Shown piece after piece: positions 36,070 through 46,903 of a stretch of DNA of 64,000 nt. The DNA is taken from assembly GCF_011764545.1 (NCBI RefSeq), contig NZ_AP022870.1, positions 8,252,001 to 8,316,000 of the forward strand, in the 5' to 3' direction. The position numbers were made by a program, and so were the translations under genes. Under the pieces are notes generated by a model that was given only the letters and a program-made list of their open reading frames with translations, was not told where the DNA came from and ran no database searches. The first letter of the stretch is position 1; the number at the start of each line of letters is the position of its first letter. The DNA is from Phytohabitans flavus (GTDB taxonomy: Bacteria; Actinomycetota; Actinomycetes; Mycobacteriales; Micromonosporaceae).

Positions 36070-36932
36070 TGGGTCAGAAGGTTCACCCGCACGGGTTCCG
36101 GCTCGGCATCTCCACCGACTGGAAGTCCCGCTGGTACGCGGACAAGCTCTACAAGGACTACATCGCCGAGGACGTGAAGATCCGGCGGATGATGTCCAAG
36201 GGCCTGGAGCGCGCCGGCATCTCCAAGGTCGACATCGAGCGCACGCGCGACCGGGTGCGGGTCGACATCCACACCGCCCGGCCGGGCATCGTCATCGGCC
36301 GCAAGGGCGCTGAGGCCGACCGCATCCGCGGCGAGCTCGAGAAGCTCACCGGCAAGCAGGTACAGCTCAACATCCTCGAGGTGAAGAGCCCCGAGTCGGA
36401 CGCGCAGCTCGTCGCGCAGGGCGTGGCCGAGCAGCTGTCCAGCCGGGTCAGCTTCCGGCGGGCGATGCGTAAGGCGATGCAGTCCGCGATGAAGAACCCG
36501 ATCGTGCGGGGCATCCGGGTGCAGGTCTCCGGTCGCCTGGGCGGCGCCGAGATGAGCCGTACGGAGTTCTACCGCGAGGGTCGGGTGCCGCTGCACACGC
36601 TGCGGGCCAACATCGAGTACGGCTTCTTCGAGGCGCGTACCACCTTCGGCCGGATCGGCGTGAAGGTGTGGATCTACAAGGGTGACGCCGTCCCGGGTCG
36701 CGAGGCCCCGGCCGAGCCCGGTCCCGCGCGTCCGCGTCGCGAGCGGGGCGACCGTCCCGAGCGTCCGCGCCGTGGCCGTTCCGGCTCGTCCGGTACGACC
36801 GCCGGCGGCACCGAGGCGGGCCGTGCCGCGGCCGCTGCGGCTGCCGAGCAGTCCGCTGCGGCGTCGGCCGCTCCCGCGGAGGCCGCGCCGGCCGCCGCTA
36901 CGCCCGCCCCGACTGAGCAGCAGGAGGGCTGA
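36069..36932 (+). CDS. rpsC: 30S ribosomal protein S3 with Arg/Ala tail
   Basis: This 287-residue protein starts at ATG 36069. It has the KH domain with [20 protein letters not shown] and the C-terminal domain with [21 protein letters not shown] disordered tail of about 70 residues rich in Arg, Gly, Ala and Pro follows ([19 protein letters not shown]). It helps form the mRNA entry site. The tail is an actinobacterial feature. Confidence 0.97.
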   Translation: MGQKVHPHGFRLGISTDWKSRWYADKLYKDYIAEDVKIRRMMSKGLERAGISKVDIERTRDRVRVDIHTARPGIVIGRKGAEADRIRGELEKLTGKQVQLNILEVKSPESDAQLVAQGVAEQLSSRVSFRRAMRKAMQSAMKNPIVRGIRVQVSGRLGGAEMSRTEFYREGRVPLHTLRANIEYGFFEARTTFGRIGVKVWIYKGDAVPGREAPAEPGPARPRRERGDRPERPRRGRSGSSGTTAGGTEAGRAAAAAAAEQSAAASAAPAEAAPAAATPAPTEQQEG

Positions 36933-36935
36933 CAC

Positions 36936-37361
36936 ATGCTGATGCCGCGTAAGCCCCCGAAGGGCTTCCGCAAGCCGCACCACCCGTCCCGCTCCGGGGC
37001 GAGCAAGGGCGGCAACCGGGTCGTCTTCGGCGAGTTCGGTATCCAGGCACTGGAGCCCGCCTACGTGACCAACCGGCAGATCGAGGCCGCGCGTATCGCC
37101 ATGACCCGCCACATCAAGCGTGGCGGCAAGGTCTGGATCACGGTCTTCCCGGACCAGGCCCTGACGAAGAAGCCGGCGGAAACCCGAATGGGTTCCGGTA
37201 AGGGTTCGCCCGAGTGGTGGGTCGCCAACATCAAGCCGGGTCGGGTCCTGTTCGAGATGTCGTTCCCGAACGAGACGATCGCGCGCGAGGCCATGCGCCG
37301 CGCGATCCACAAGCTCCCGATGAAGTGCCGCATCGTGAGTCGCGAAGTGGGTGAGGTCTGA
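36936..37361 (+). CDS. rplP: 50S ribosomal protein L16
   Basis: This 141-residue protein starts at ATG 36936 ([16 protein letters not shown]), two codons before a second ATG. It has the usual core [20 protein letters not shown] and [20 protein letters not shown]16 helps position A-site tRNA. Its stop overlaps the rpmC start (TGATG). Confidence 0.97.
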   Translation: MLMPRKPPKGFRKPHHPSRSGASKGGNRVVFGEFGIQALEPAYVTNRQIEAARIAMTRHIKRGGKVWITVFPDQALTKKPAETRMGSGKGSPEWWVANIKPGRVLFEMSFPNETIAREAMRRAIHKLPMKCRIVSREVGEV

Positions 37362-37597
37362 TGGCAGCGGGCACTAAGGCCGCCGAGCTGCGCGAGCACT
37401 CCGACGAGGAGCTGATCGCGCAGCTGCGAGAGGCCAAGGCGGAGCTGTTCAACCTCCGCGTGCAGAGCGCGACCGGGCAGCTGGACAACAACAAGCGCCT
37501 GCAGGTCATCCGCAAGGAGATCGCCCGGATTTACACGATCATGCGCGAGCGCGAGCTGGGGCTCTCGGCCGCGCCGACTGAGGTGATTGCGTCATGA
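37361..37597 (+). CDS. rpmC: 50S ribosomal protein L29
   Basis: This 78-residue protein starts at ATG 37361. Its helical hairpin [20 protein letters not shown] and [20 protein letters not shown] matches L29, at the tunnel exit next to L23. The stop overlaps the rpsQ start (ATGA). Confidence 0.96.
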   Translation: MAAGTKAAELREHSDEELIAQLREAKAELFNLRVQSATGQLDNNKRLQVIRKEIARIYTIMRERELGLSAAPTEVIAS

Positions 37598-37887
37598 GTG
37601 ATAACACTGCTGCTGCGGCGGAGACCACAGCCACGCCTCGGGCCCGGCGCAAGGTCCGCGAGGGCCTGGTCGTCAGCGACAAGATGGACAAGACCGTCGT
37701 GGTCGAGGTCGAGGACCGGGTCAAGCACGCGCTGTACGGCAAGGTGCTGCGGCGTACCAGGAAGCTGAAGGTGCACGACGAGCAGAACTCGTGCGGCGTC
37801 GGCGACCGGGTGCTGCTGATGGAGACCCGCCCGCTCTCCGCCACGAAGCGCTGGCGCGTCGTGGAGATCATCGAGAAGGCCAAGTAG
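37594..37887 (+). CDS. rpsQ: 30S ribosomal protein S17
   Basis: This 97-residue protein starts at ATG 37594. After a Thr/Ala-rich tail of about 18 residues comes the OB-fold core [20 protein letters not shown] and [18 protein letters not shown]. It binds the 5' domain of 16S rRNA. It ends the tightly packed S10 operon segment, 61 bases before rplN. Confidence 0.96.
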   Translation: MSDNTAAAAETTATPRARRKVREGLVVSDKMDKTVVVEVEDRVKHALYGKVLRRTRKLKVHDEQNSCGVGDRVLLMETRPLSATKRWRVVEIIEKAK

Positions 37888-37948
37888 TCAGCCGACCGTT
37901 CCGCCAAGCTCCGGGCCACCGGAGAACTGGCAGACATAGGAGATAGAC

Positions 37949-38317
37949 GTGATTCAGCAAGAGTCGCGACTGCGCGTCGCCGACAACACGGGTGCCCGGG
38001 AGATCCTGTGCATCCGTGTGCTCGGCGGCTCGGGTCGGCGCTACGCCGGCATCGGCGACGTCATCGTGGCCACGGTCAAGGACGCGATCCCGGGCGCGGG
38101 TGTCAAGAAGGGCGACGTCGTCAAGGCGGTCGTCGTCCGCACCGCGAAGGAGAAGCGGCGGCCCGACGGGTCGTACATCCGCTTCGACGAGAATGCCGCT
38201 GTGATCATCAAGGACGGCGGTGACCCGCGTGGCACCCGTATCTTCGGCCCGGTCGGCCGCGAGCTGCGGGACAAGCGGTTCATGAAGATCATTTCGCTCG
38301 CACCGGAGGTGCTCTAA
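37949..38317 (+). CDS. rplN: 50S ribosomal protein L14
   Basis: This 122-residue protein of typical length starts at GTG 37949 behind GGAGAT. Signature: [20 protein letters not shown] and [20 protein letters not shown]. It sits at an intersubunit bridge. It is the first gene of the spc segment. Confidence 0.98.
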   Translation: MIQQESRLRVADNTGAREILCIRVLGGSGRRYAGIGDVIVATVKDAIPGAGVKKGDVVKAVVVRTAKEKRRPDGSYIRFDENAAVIIKDGGDPRGTRIFGPVGRELRDKRFMKIISLAPEVL

Positions 38318-38319
38318 CC

Positions 38320-38634
38320 GTGAAGGTTAAGAAGGGCGACACGGTCGAGGTCATCGCCGGTAAGGACAAGGGCGCCCGGGGCAAGGTCATTCAGGCCATG
38401 CCGCGGGACAACAAGGTCATCGTCGAGGGCGTCAACCGCGTCAAGAAGCACACCCGCATCCGCACGACCCAGCGTGGTGCCAAGACCGGCGGCATCGTCA
38501 CCCAGGAAGCGGCGATCCACGTCTCGAACGTGGCGGTCGTCGACTCCGACGGCAAGCCGACCCGCGTCGGTTACCGCTTCGACGAGAACGGCCAGAAGAT
38601 TCGCATCTCGCGCCGTTCCGGTAAGGACCTGTGA
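38320..38634 (+). CDS. rplX: 50S ribosomal protein L24
   Basis: This 104-residue protein starts at GTG 38320, two bases after rplN. KOW motif: [19 protein letters not shown], then [10 protein letters not shown]. It is an early 50S assembly protein. Its stop overlaps the rplE start (TGATG). Confidence 0.97.
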   Translation: MKVKKGDTVEVIAGKDKGARGKVIQAMPRDNKVIVEGVNRVKKHTRIRTTQRGAKTGGIVTQEAAIHVSNVAVVDSDGKPTRVGYRFDENGQKIRISRRSGKDL

Positions 38635-39203
38635 TGACTGCCCCGACCGAAACCAAGATCCGGCCGCGCCTCAAGGAGCGGTACCGCAGCGAGACCGTGG
38701 CGAAGCTGAAGGACCAGTTCAGCTACGCCAACCCGATGCAGGTGCCGGGCCTCGTGAAGATCGTGGTCAACATGGGTGTCGGCGACGCCGCCCGCGACGC
38801 CAAGCTGATCGACGGCGCGGTCCGCGACCTCGCCACGATCACCGGGCAGAAGCCGCAGGTGCGCCGGGCGACCAAGTCGATCGCGCAGTTCAAGCTCCGC
38901 GAGGGCATGCCGATCGGCGCCAAGGTCACGCTTCGCGGCGACCGGATGTGGGAGTTCCTGGACCGGCTGCTGTCGATCGCGCTGCCGCGTATCCGTGACT
39001 TCCGCGGCCTCGACGCGCGCAAGCTCGACGGCAACGGCAACTACACGTTCGGTCTCACCGAGCAGTCGGTGTTCCACGAGATCGACCAGGACCGCATCGA
39101 CCGGGTCCGGGGCATGGACATCACGGTGGTCACCACCGCGAAGACCGATGACGAGGGCCGGGCGCTGCTGAAGCTCCTGGGCTTCCCGTTCAAGGAGAAC
39201 TGA
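38634..39203 (+). CDS. rplE: 50S ribosomal protein L5
   Basis: This 189-residue protein starts at ATG 38634 (GTG 38631 is also possible). It contains [20 protein letters not shown] and [20 protein letters not shown], typical of L5, which binds 5S rRNA and the P-site tRNA. Confidence 0.97.
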   Translation: MTAPTETKIRPRLKERYRSETVAKLKDQFSYANPMQVPGLVKIVVNMGVGDAARDAKLIDGAVRDLATITGQKPQVRRATKSIAQFKLREGMPIGAKVTLRGDRMWEFLDRLLSIALPRIRDFRGLDARKLDGNGNYTFGLTEQSVFHEIDQDRIDRVRGMDITVVTTAKTDDEGRALLKLLGFPFKEN

Positions 39204-39207
39204 CAAC

Positions 39208-39393
39208 ATGGCGAAGAAGGCCCTGATCCTCAAGGCCGCCAAGAAGCCAAAGTTCTCGGTGCGCGCGTACACCCGCTGCCAGCGGTGCGGGCGGCCGAAG
39301 GCGGTGTACCGCAAGTTTGGTCTCTGCCGTGTCTGCATCCGGGAGATGGCCCACCGCGGTGAGCTCCCCGGCGTGTCCAAGGCTTCTTGGTAA
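39208..39393 (+). CDS. rpsN: 30S ribosomal protein S14, zinc type
   Basis: This 61-residue protein starts at ATG 39208. The short form carries [20 protein letters not shown], two CxxC pairs binding zinc. This is the zinc-dependent S14 (type Z); a zinc-free paralog is not in the window. It belongs to the 30S head. Confidence 0.97.
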   Translation: MAKKALILKAAKKPKFSVRAYTRCQRCGRPKAVYRKFGLCRVCIREMAHRGELPGVSKASW

Positions 39394-39463
39394 CCAACTC
39401 TCTTCGCCGTAGGCCCGTGGGCAGCGCCCCGGGAACCGCGGCGAGAAAGGCAGATCTGAACCG

Positions 39464-39871
39464 ATGACGATGACCGACCCGATCGCAGACATGCTGACGC
39501 GTCTGCGCAACGCCAACCAGGCGTACCACGACCGGGTGACGATGCCCTACTCGAAGATCAAGGCGAACATCGCCGAGGTCCTCAAGGCCGAGGGCTACAT
39601 CTCGTCCTGGATGGTCGAGGAGCCCGAGGAGGGCGCCGTCGGCAAGCGACTGATCGTCGAGCTGAAGTACGGCAACAGCCGCGAGCGCAGCCTCGCCGGC
39701 ATCCGGCGCGTGTCGAAGCCCGGCCTCCGGGTGTACGCCAAGTCGCCCGAACTGCCGCGCGTGCTCGGCGGCCTGGGCGTGGCGATCATCTCAACGTCTC
39801 AGGGCCTGTTGACCGACCGGCAGGCCCGCAAGCGAGGGGTGGGCGGGGAAGTCCTCGCCTACGTCTGGTGA
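39464..39871 (+). CDS. rpsH: 30S ribosomal protein S8
   Basis: This 135-residue protein starts at ATG 39464 ([20 protein letters not shown]) and has the C-terminal [20 protein letters not shown]. It binds 16S rRNA helix 21 and is the spc operon repressor in E. coli. A 70-base spacer with AAAGGCAG precedes it. Confidence 0.98.
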   Translation: MTMTDPIADMLTRLRNANQAYHDRVTMPYSKIKANIAEVLKAEGYISSWMVEEPEEGAVGKRLIVELKYGNSRERSLAGIRRVSKPGLRVYAKSPELPRVLGGLGVAIISTSQGLLTDRQARKRGVGGEVLAYVW

Positions 39872-39887
39872 CGGGAGATAAGTAGAC

Positions 39888-40430
39888 ATGTCGCGAATCG
39901 GACGTAAGTCGATCCCCGTTCCCACGGGCGTCGACGTCACCATCGACGGCCAAACCGTGCGGGTCAAGGGCCCGAAGGGCGAGCTGTCGCACACTGTTGC
40001 CGAGCCGATCACCGTGGAGCGCGGTGACGACGGCCAGCTGCACGTCAACCGGCCCAATGACGAGCGCCGCGCCAAGGAGCTGCACGGCCTCTCCCGTACC
40101 CTGGTCGCCAACATGATCGTCGGCGTCACCGAGGGGTACCGGAAGAGCCTGGAGATCAACGGCACCGGTTACCGCGTCACCGCCAAGGGCAAGGACCTGG
40201 AGTTCGCGGTCGGGTACTCGCACCCGGTGCTGGTGCCGGCGCCGGAGGGCATCACCTTCTCGGTGGAGCGGCCGACGCTCTTCCACATCGCCGGGATCGA
40301 CAAGCAGCAGGTCGGCGAGCTCGCCGCCAACATCCGGAAGATCCGCCCGCCGGAGCCGTACAAGGGCAAGGGCATCAAGTACCAGGGTGAGGTCATCCGC
40401 CGCAAGGCTGGAAAGGCAGGTAAGAAGTGA
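39888..40430 (+). CDS. rplF: 50S ribosomal protein L6
   Basis: This 180-residue protein starts at ATG 39888 ([20 protein letters not shown]). It has the C-terminal [20 protein letters not shown], binding the sarcin-ricin region. Its stop overlaps the rplR start (GTGA). Confidence 0.98.
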   Translation: MSRIGRKSIPVPTGVDVTIDGQTVRVKGPKGELSHTVAEPITVERGDDGQLHVNRPNDERRAKELHGLSRTLVANMIVGVTEGYRKSLEINGTGYRVTAKGKDLEFAVGYSHPVLVPAPEGITFSVERPTLFHIAGIDKQQVGELAANIRKIRPPEPYKGKGIKYQGEVIRRKAGKAGKK

Positions 40431-40816
40431 GCGCGACTCTGCTCAAGCGTCGCCGCGGCGTGGCCGCGAAGCGCGCCGTCGGGCGGGCGCGCCGGCACTT
40501 CCGGGTCCGGAAGAACGTCTTCGGCTCCGCCGAGCGTCCGCGCCTGGTGGTCACCCGCTCGCTGCGGCACATCACCGCCCAGATCGTCGACGACAACAAG
40601 GGCCACACCCTGGCGTCGGCGTCGACCCTGGACGCCTCGATCCGGGGTGGCGAGGGCGACAAGAGCGCTCTCGCCGGCAAGGTGGGCGCCCTGCTCGCCG
40701 ACCGCGCCAAGGCCGCGGGTATCTCCAAGGTCGTCTTCGACCGCGGTGGCAGCAAGTACGCCGGGCGCATCGCCGCTCTGGCGACGGCCGCCCGCGAAGC
40801 CGGACTCGAGTTCTAG
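40427..40816 (+). CDS. rplR: 50S ribosomal protein L18
   Basis: This 129-residue protein starts at GTG 40427. A basic start ([19 protein letters not shown]) is followed by [20 protein letters not shown] and the C-terminal [15 protein letters not shown]. It binds 5S rRNA with L5. Confidence 0.97.
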   Translation: MSATLLKRRRGVAAKRAVGRARRHFRVRKNVFGSAERPRLVVTRSLRHITAQIVDDNKGHTLASASTLDASIRGGEGDKSALAGKVGALLADRAKAAGISKVVFDRGGSKYAGRIAALATAAREAGLEF

Positions 40817-40829
40817 GAAGGAAGACCAC

Positions 40830-41453
40830 ATGCCTGGTCAGCAGCGCCGGGGCGGCGGGTCCGGCAACTCCGAGGGTGGCGGCGGCCGTCGTGAAGGTCG
40901 CGGTCGCGGCCGCGGCGAAGGCAACGCGCCTGTCGAGAAGACCCCCCACCTCGAGCGGGTAGTCACGATCAACCGTGTCGCCAAGGTCGTCAAGGGCGGC
41001 CGTCGCTTCAGCTTCACCGCGCTTGTCGTGGTGGGCGACGGCGACGGCACCGTCGGCGTCGGCTACGGCAAGGCCAAGGAGGTGCCCGCGGCCATCGCCA
41101 AGGGCGTCGAGGAGGCCAAGAAGCACTTCTTCAAGGTGCCGCGTATCGCCGCCTCGATCCCGCACCCCGTTCAGGGTGAGGACGCGGCGGGCGTCGTGCT
41201 GCTCAAGCCGGCCTCGGCCGGTACCGGCGTTATCGCCGGCGGCCCGGTGCGCGCGGTGCTGGAGTGCGCCGGCATCCACGACGTGCTCTCCAAGAGCCTC
41301 GGGTCCTCCAACCCGATCAACATCGTGCACGCCACCGTCGCGGCCCTGAAGAGCCTGGAGTCTCCCGAGGCTGTCGCGGCCCGCCGTGGCCTGCCGGTCG
41401 AGGATGTCGCGCCCGCCGCCATGCTGGCGACCCGGGCGGGGGTGACGGCGTAA
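40830..41453 (+). CDS. rpsE: 30S ribosomal protein S5 with Gly/Arg N-terminus
   Basis: This 207-residue protein starts at ATG 40830 behind GGAAGGAAG. About 35 Gly/Arg-rich residues ([15 protein letters not shown]) precede the S5 core [20 protein letters not shown]. It is at the mRNA entry and affects accuracy. Its stop overlaps rpmD (TAATG). Confidence 0.97.
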   Translation: MPGQQRRGGGSGNSEGGGGRREGRGRGRGEGNAPVEKTPHLERVVTINRVAKVVKGGRRFSFTALVVVGDGDGTVGVGYGKAKEVPAAIAKGVEEAKKHFFKVPRIAASIPHPVQGEDAAGVVLLKPASAGTGVIAGGPVRAVLECAGIHDVLSKSLGSSNPINIVHATVAALKSLESPEAVAARRGLPVEDVAPAAMLATRAGVTA

Positions 41454-41635
41454 TGGCACGCCTGAAGGTCACCCAGGTCCGGTCCGAGATCGGCGCGAAG
41501 AGCAACCAGCGGAACTCGCTGCGCTCGCTCGGGCTGAAGCGGATCAACGACGTGGTGGTCAAGGAGGACCGCCCCGAGATTCGGGGCATGATCTTCACCG
41601 TCAACCACCTGGTGAAGGTCGAGGAGGTCGAGTAA
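41453..41635 (+). CDS. rpmD: 50S ribosomal protein L30
   Basis: This 60-residue protein starts at ATG 41453: [32 protein letters not shown]. Normal for L30. Its stop overlaps the rplO start (TAATG). Confidence 0.97.
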   Translation: MARLKVTQVRSEIGAKSNQRNSLRSLGLKRINDVVVKEDRPEIRGMIFTVNHLVKVEEVE

Positions 41636-42077
41636 TGACGATCAAGGTCCACCACCTCCGGCCGGCTCCCGGCGCCAAGACCGCAAAGACCCGGGTGGGT
41701 CGCGGTGAGGGCTCCAAGGGCAAGACCGCCGGTCGCGGTACGAAGGGCTCGAAGGCTCGCAAGAACATCTCGCCGGCGTTCGAGGGTGGCCAGATGCCCA
41801 TCCACATGCGCCTGCCGAAGCTCAAGGGCTTCAAGAACCGCTTCAAGGTCGTCTTCCAGGTGGTCAACCTGGAGCGGCTGGCCGAGCTCTTCCCCGACGG
41901 GGCGAGGTCGGTCCCATCGAGCTGGCCAACGCCGGCGCGGTCCGCAAGGGCCAGCTGGTGAAGGTGCTCGGCACGGGCGAACTTGGTGGCGTCAAACTCC
42001 AGGTGTCGGCGCACGCGTTCAGCGCGTCGGCGAAGGAGAAGATCACCGCCGCCGGTGGCACGGCAACCGAGCTCTAG
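41635..42077 (+). CDS. rplO: 50S ribosomal protein L15 (frame broken once)
   Basis: About 147 residues. It starts at ATG 41635: [40 protein letters not shown]. The frame shifts at the G run 41899-41902 after LAELFPDG. One added G gives [20 protein letters not shown] and the C-terminal [18 protein letters not shown], with stop TAG 42075-42077. L15 is a late 50S assembly protein. Confidence 0.94.
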
Positions 42078-42086
42078 GAACGAAAA

Positions 42087-42130
42087 CGTGGCGTCCGTCA
42101 GTTGCTTCCTCGCGACTGGCGGGCGCCACG
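42087..42130 (+). terminator. Terminator after rplO
   Basis: CGTGGCGTCCGTCAGT pairs with ACTGGCGGGCGCCACG (16 bp, two G-U pairs) around a 12-base loop. It is followed by TCTACTATCTGACGTTT. secY may then use its own promoter in 42131-42290, where no clear hexamers stand out. Confidence 0.75.
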
Positions 42131-42305
42131 TCTACTATCTGACGTTTCGTCCCGGTAACATAGTGAAGCGTGTATGTCCCCGGGCGCATCTGCCCGAACT
42201 CACACCGTACTGTTAGAGTCCGTTGCCAGTATGGATGTCGGGTGACCGCCCGACGCCCGAACCGTCCGCCACGACCCGGCGGCCGCCTCGCGCAGGAGGA
42301 AGACG

Positions 42306-43633
42306 TTGCTGTCCGCGTTTCTCAGTGCGTTCCGCACGCCTGATCTGCGCAAGAAGCTGCTGTTCACGATAGGCATCGTGGCGATCTACCGGCTGGGTGC
42401 GACACTCCCCAGCCCCGGCGTGTCGTATGGCAACGCCCAGCGGTGTATCGAGGCGATGGAAGAGGGCACGCCGGGGGTCTTCACCCTGCTGAACCTCTTC
42501 TCGGGCGGCGCATTGCTCTCGTTGTCCGTATTTGCTCTCGGCATCATGCCGTACATCACAGCATCGATCATCCTCCAGCTGCTCACCGTGGTGATCCCAC
42601 GTCTGGAGCAGCTGCGCAAGGAGGGCCAGGCCGGCCAGGCGAAGATCACGCAGTACACCCGGTACCTGACCCTGGGGCTGGCGGTGCTGCAAGCCTCGGC
42701 GTTCGTCGCGCTCGCCCGGTCCGGGCAGCTCTTCAACAACCAGTGTGACCAGTGGCCGCTGATCCCGAGGGCACGGGGATGCCCATGTGGATCACCTTGG
42801 TCACGCTGGTCATCACGATGACCGCCGGCACCGGCGTGGTGATGTGGCTCGGTGAGCTGATCACCGACCGCGGCGTCGGCAACGGCATGTCCGTCCTGAT
42901 CTTCACCTCGATCGCCGCCCGTCTCCCCTCCGAGGGTTGGACGATCAAGGAGAGCCAGGGCTGGGGCAAGTTCTTCCTCGTGCTCGCGCTCGTCCTCGTG
43001 GTCATCACCGCGGTCGTCTTCATCGAGCAGGCACAGCGCCGCATCCCGGTGCAGTACGCGAAGCGCATGATCGGTCGCCGGATGTATGGCGGCACGTCCA
43101 CCTACATCCCGCTCAAGGTCAACCAGGCGGGTGTCATCCCGGTCATCTTCGCGTCGTCGCTGCTCTACCTGCCGCAGCTGGCTCTCCAGTTCGGCGACCC
43201 CAACAACCTCAACTCGTTTGAGGCGTGGGTGCAGAACCACTTGGCCAACCCAGCCGACTGGGTGTACATCGTCGTCTACTTCTTCCTGATCATCTTCTTC
43301 ACGTACTTCTACGTGTCGATCACGTTCAACCCGACTGAGGTCGCGGAGAACATGAAGAAGTACGGCGGCTTCGTCCCGGGTATCCGTCCGGGCAAGCCCA
43401 CTGCCGAGTACCTGGACTTCATCCTCAGCCGGATCACCCTTCCCGGCGCCATGTACCTTGGCCTGATCTCGATCCTGCCGAACTTCTTCTTCATCTGGCT
43501 GGACAGCAGCCAGTACCAGAACTTCCCGTTCGGTGGCACCGCCGTGCTCATCATGGTCGGCGTTGGCCTGGAGACCGTGAAGCAGATCGAGAGCCAACTG
43601 ATGCAGCGGAACTACGAAGGGTTCCTGCGGTAG
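42306..43633 (+). CDS. secY: Preprotein translocase subunit SecY (frame broken once)
   Basis: About 442 residues with ten membrane segments. It starts at TTG 42306 behind AGGAGGA. The frame shifts at the C run 42764-42766 (DQWPLIP should continue EGTGMPMWITL), restored by one C. It has GGALLSLSVFALGIMPYITA in the plug/TM2 region and later VMWLGELITDRGVGNG. It is the protein-conducting channel. adk begins directly after the stop. Confidence 0.95.
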
Positions 43634-44287
43634 ATGCGCCTCGTACTGGTCGGTCCTCCAGGGGCGGGTAAGGGGACCCAGGCCGAGTTCATCGCCGCCC
43701 ACCTGGCCGTGCCCAAGATCTCGACTGGGGACATCTTCCGTGCCAACGTCTCCCAGGGCACGCCCCTGGGGGTGGAGGCTCGGCGATACATGGACGCTGG
43801 TCAGCTCGTGCCCGACGAGGTGACCATCAACATGGTGCGCGAGCGGCTAGCCGAGCCGGATGCGACAGACGGCTTCCTGCTCGACGGCTTCCCGCGCACC
43901 GTGCCCCAGGCCAACGCGCTCGACAAGCTGCTGGCCGACTTCGGTACGGCGCTCGACCTCGTCATGGAGCTCGTGGTCGACGACGACGAGGTGATCCGGC
44001 GGCTCTCCGGCCGGCGCACCTGCCGGGGCTGCGGCAAGATCTGGCACGTCGAGTTCGACCCGACCTCGCGCGAGGGCATCTGCGACCGGTGCGGTGGGCA
44101 GCTCTTCCAGCGCGACGACGACAAGGCCGAGACGATCGCCAAGCGGCTGGAGGAGTACGCGGAGAAGACCTCCCCGCTGGTCGACTACTACGGCGCGCAG
44201 AACAAGCTGGTGGGTATCGACGCCACCGGCCCGGTCGAAGACGTGACCGTCCGCGCGATCGACGCCCTCCGGTCGTACGGGGGCTGA
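43634..44287 (+). CDS. adk: Adenylate kinase
   Basis: This 217-residue protein starts at ATG 43634 right after the secY stop. P-loop [19 protein letters not shown] motif, and a LID with four cysteines (CRGCG and CDRCG) that should bind zinc, the long-form type. It makes ADP from ATP and AMP. The secY-adk-map order is conserved in Gram-positive bacteria. Confidence 0.98.
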   Translation: MRLVLVGPPGAGKGTQAEFIAAHLAVPKISTGDIFRANVSQGTPLGVEARRYMDAGQLVPDEVTINMVRERLAEPDATDGFLLDGFPRTVPQANALDKLLADFGTALDLVMELVVDDDEVIRRLSGRRTCRGCGKIWHVEFDPTSREGICDRCGGQLFQRDDDKAETIAKRLEEYAEKTSPLVDYYGAQNKLVGIDATGPVEDVTVRAIDALRSYGG

Positions 44288-44331
44288 CCCCCCAGGTTGC
44301 GCCCGCGGGCCAGGATTACAGCTAGCCTCGA

Positions 44332-45177
44332 ATGATGCCGCGCCACCAGCTGATCCAAATCAAGACGCCAGCGCAGATCGAGAAGATGCGGGCCGCAGGC
44401 CTGGTCGTGGCCGCCGCGCTGGCCCGCATGCGCGAGGCGGTCGCGCCCGGGGTCTCCACCGCAGACCTCGACGCGCTGGCCGAGGCTGTGATCCGGGGCG
44501 CTGACGCGGTGCCCTCGTTCAAGGGCTACCACGGCTACCCGGCCTCGATCTGCTCGTCGGTCAACGAGCAGATCGTGCACGCCATCCCCTCGCCCAAGCA
44601 GGTGCTGCGCGAGGGCGACCTGATCTCGATCGACTGCGGCGCGGTGCTCGACGGCTGGCACGGGGACGCGGCGATCACGGTACCGGTCGGGCAGGTTCGG
44701 CCCGAGCTGCTGCGGATGGCCGAGGTCGCCGAGGACGCGATGTGGGCCGGCATAGCCGCCGCCGCGCGGGGTGCCGCCTCGGGACGGGGACGGCTCACCG
44801 ACATCTCGTTCGCCATCGAGGTCGCGATCAAACGCTCCGGCGGGCGGTTCGGGATCGTCGACGGCTACGGCGGCCACGGCATCGGTACCGAGATGCACCA
44901 GGACCCGCACGTGCTCAACCACGGCCGGCCGGGACGGGGGCCGAGGCTGGTACCCGGCCTGGCGCTCGCCATCGAGCCAATGATCACGATCGGCTCGCCC
45001 AAGACGGAGGAGCTCGACGACGGCTGGACCGTGGTGACCCGGGACGGTTCGATCGCCGCGCACGTGGAGCACTCCATGGCACTGCTGGACGACGGCGTCT
45101 GGGTCCTCACCGCTCCCGACGGCGGCCGCGAGCGCCTCGGTAGCCTCGTCACCGCCCGCGAGCCCGCCCCCGCCTAG
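44332..45177 (+). CDS. map: Methionine aminopeptidase type I
   Basis: This 281-residue protein starts at ATG 44332. TAGCCT six bases upstream could be a -10 of a leaderless message. Metal ligands are visible: two Asp in SIDCGAVLDGWHGDAA, His in GGHGIGTEMHQD, Glu in AIEPMITIG and Glu in HVEHS. It removes N-terminal Met from new proteins. It follows adk by 44 bases. Confidence 0.97.
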   Translation: MMPRHQLIQIKTPAQIEKMRAAGLVVAAALARMREAVAPGVSTADLDALAEAVIRGADAVPSFKGYHGYPASICSSVNEQIVHAIPSPKQVLREGDLISIDCGAVLDGWHGDAAITVPVGQVRPELLRMAEVAEDAMWAGIAAAARGAASGRGRLTDISFAIEVAIKRSGGRFGIVDGYGGHGIGTEMHQDPHVLNHGRPGRGPRLVPGLALAIEPMITIGSPKTEELDDGWTVVTRDGSIAAHVEHSMALLDDGVWVLTAPDGGRERLGSLVTAREPAPA

Positions 45178-45258
45178 GGTGGCGTGCGCGCGGCTCAGGG
45201 TTGAGCCAGGGGCGATCGGCGTAGCCGCACCAGGGCGCCGGGTGGGATCCTCGTACGT

Positions 45259-45770
45259 ATGGACCAGCGGGACCGGATGCGCGCCGCCGACACCGATCGC
45301 GAGGCTGTCATCGAGCGGCTGCGCACCGCGCTCAACGAGGGGCGGCTGGAGCTGCACGAGTTCGACGAGCGGGCGGCCGAGGCCTACCGGGCGAAGACCT
45401 ACGCCGACCTCGATCGCTTGCTCCTCGACCTGCCCGGCGTCGCGCCGGCGAGCCGTTCGCACCTCGCCCCGGCCCCACCGCCGCCCCCGCCCGCTCCGCC
45501 GCCCGGCACCGTCCCCGCTGGCTGGCCACGCTCTGGGGCACCTGGGCCGCCGCGGTCGGCATCAACCTGATGATCTGGATCCTGGTGTGCCTCTCCAAGG
45601 CCGACCTTGTGTACTTCTGGCCGATGTGGGTGGCCGGCCCGTGGGGCGTGCTGCTGGTGATCGCCACGATCGGCGGACTGAGCCGGGGCGAGCCCCAGCG
45701 CTGGGCCGAAAAGCAGGCCAGTAGGCAGGCCCGTAGGCAGGAGCGCAGGCGCCGCCGGGGTGGCTACTGA
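45259..45770 (+). CDS. DUF1707 membrane protein (frame broken once)
   Basis: About 170 residues. The N-terminal DUF1707 domain RAADTDREAVIERLRTALNE then GRLELHEFDERAAEAYRAKT is clear. A Pro-rich linker (PPPPPPAPPPGTV) is followed, after a break at the C run 45513-45516, by a 2TM-like segment: RWLATLWGTWAAAVGINLMI and WPMWVAGPWGVLLVIATIGG. It ends in a very basic tail. One added C joins the two halves. DUF1707 proteins are of unknown function, often in stress or envelope loci. Confidence 0.75.
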
Positions 45771-45786
45771 ACGGTGTCGGCTCGGT

Positions 45787-45816
45787 TTGCTGTCAATACG
45801 TGAAGCGGCGTACACT
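45787..45816 (+). promoter_or_regulatory. Promoter of infA-rpmJ-rpsM
   Basis: TTGCTG (45787-45792), 18-base spacer, TACACT (45811-45816), 148 bases before infA. Confidence 0.55.
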
Positions 45817-45963
45817 GACTAGCTGGCGCGCAGCGTCCACTCCGGCATGCCCACCCGCGCTTCTGTGGGTCACCGGAGCCGCGGCTGGCGCGGGTGATCT
45901 CTATCACTCGCGATAAGACGGTGCGAGCCTGTCCGAGAACCCGACGTCAGGACAGCGGAGGAC

Positions 45964-46185
45964 ATGCCCAAGAAGGACGGGGCCATCGAGATCGAGGGCC
46001 GGGTCATAGAGCCACTCCCGAATGCGATGTTTCGGGTTGAGCTTGCCAACGGCCACAAGGTGTTGGCTCACATCAGTGGCAAGATGCGGCAGCACTACAT
46101 CCGCATCCTGCCGGAGGACCGGGTCGTCGTCGAGCTCTCGCCGTACGACCTCACCCGCGGGCGCATTGTCTACCGCTACAAGTGA
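45964..46185 (+). CDS. infA: Translation initiation factor IF-1
   Basis: This 73-residue OB-fold protein starts at ATG 45964: [40 protein letters not shown]. It occupies the A site during initiation. It starts the alpha operon segment infA-rpmJ-rpsM-rpsK-rpsD-rpoA-rplQ. Confidence 0.98.
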   Translation: MPKKDGAIEIEGRVIEPLPNAMFRVELANGHKVLAHISGKMRQHYIRILPEDRVVVELSPYDLTRGRIVYRYK

Positions 46186-46234
46186 CCGTCGAGTCGACCA
46201 CGAGGTCTCGACCGGCTGAAAGTGATTGCCAACC

Positions 46235-46348
46235 GTGAAGGTCAAGCCGAGCGTCAAGAGGATCTGCAACAAGTGCCGGGTGATCCGCCGGCACGGCCGG
46301 GTCATGGTCATCTGCAGTGACCCGCGCCACAAGCAGCGCCAAGGCTGA
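46235..46348 (+). CDS. rpmJ: 50S ribosomal protein L36
   Basis: This 37-residue protein starts at GTG 46235: [20 protein letters not shown], then [17 protein letters not shown]. It is the zinc type (C and H ligands: CNKC, C, H). It is easily missed because it is so short. It lies 49 bases after infA, as in most bacteria. Confidence 0.97.
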   Translation: MKVKPSVKRICNKCRVIRRHGRVMVICSDPRHKQRQG

Positions 46349-46504
46349 CGCACCCAAACAGAAGAAGCTCGTCCCAGCCGCGGAAGTTCGCCGATCATCG
46401 GCGCGACTCGCGGCTGACCCCCGGTCGGAGGCCGGGGCCCGCCCGGGCAGGCGGGGTGGGACGGGCACAGACCTCCGTGAGACACACGAGGAGTACGCCC
46501 GCAC

Positions 46505-46885
46505 ATGGCACGTCTAGTCGGCGTTGACCTCCCCCGCGAAAAGCGGATGGAGATCGCGCTCACCTACATCTTCGGGGTCGGTCGGACCCGCGCCGTCGAG
46601 GCGCTCACGGCGACCGGCATCAGCCCGGACAAGCGCGCCAAGGACCTCACGGACGAAGAGCTCGTTCAGCTCCGTGACTACATCGAGGCCAATTTCAAGG
46701 TCGAAGGTGACCTGCGCCGCGAGGTTGCCGCAGACATCCGCCGCAAGGTCGAGATCGGCTGCTACGCCGGCATCCGCCACCGCCGCGGCCTGCCGGTCCG
46801 CGGGCAGCGGACCCGTACCAACGCACGCACTCGCAAGGGTCCGAAGCGGACCGTCGCCGGCAAGAAGAAGCCCGGCAAGAAGTAA
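46505..46885 (+). CDS. rpsM: 30S ribosomal protein S13
   Basis: This 126-residue protein starts at ATG 46505: [40 protein letters not shown]. It contacts S19 and the 50S subunit. The basic C-terminus ([16 protein letters not shown]) reaches the P site. Confidence 0.98.
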   Translation: MARLVGVDLPREKRMEIALTYIFGVGRTRAVEALTATGISPDKRAKDLTDEELVQLRDYIEANFKVEGDLRREVAADIRRKVEIGCYAGIRHRRGLPVRGQRTRTNARTRKGPKRTVAGKKKPGKK

Positions 46886-46903
46886 TTAGGAGCGCACACA
46901 CAT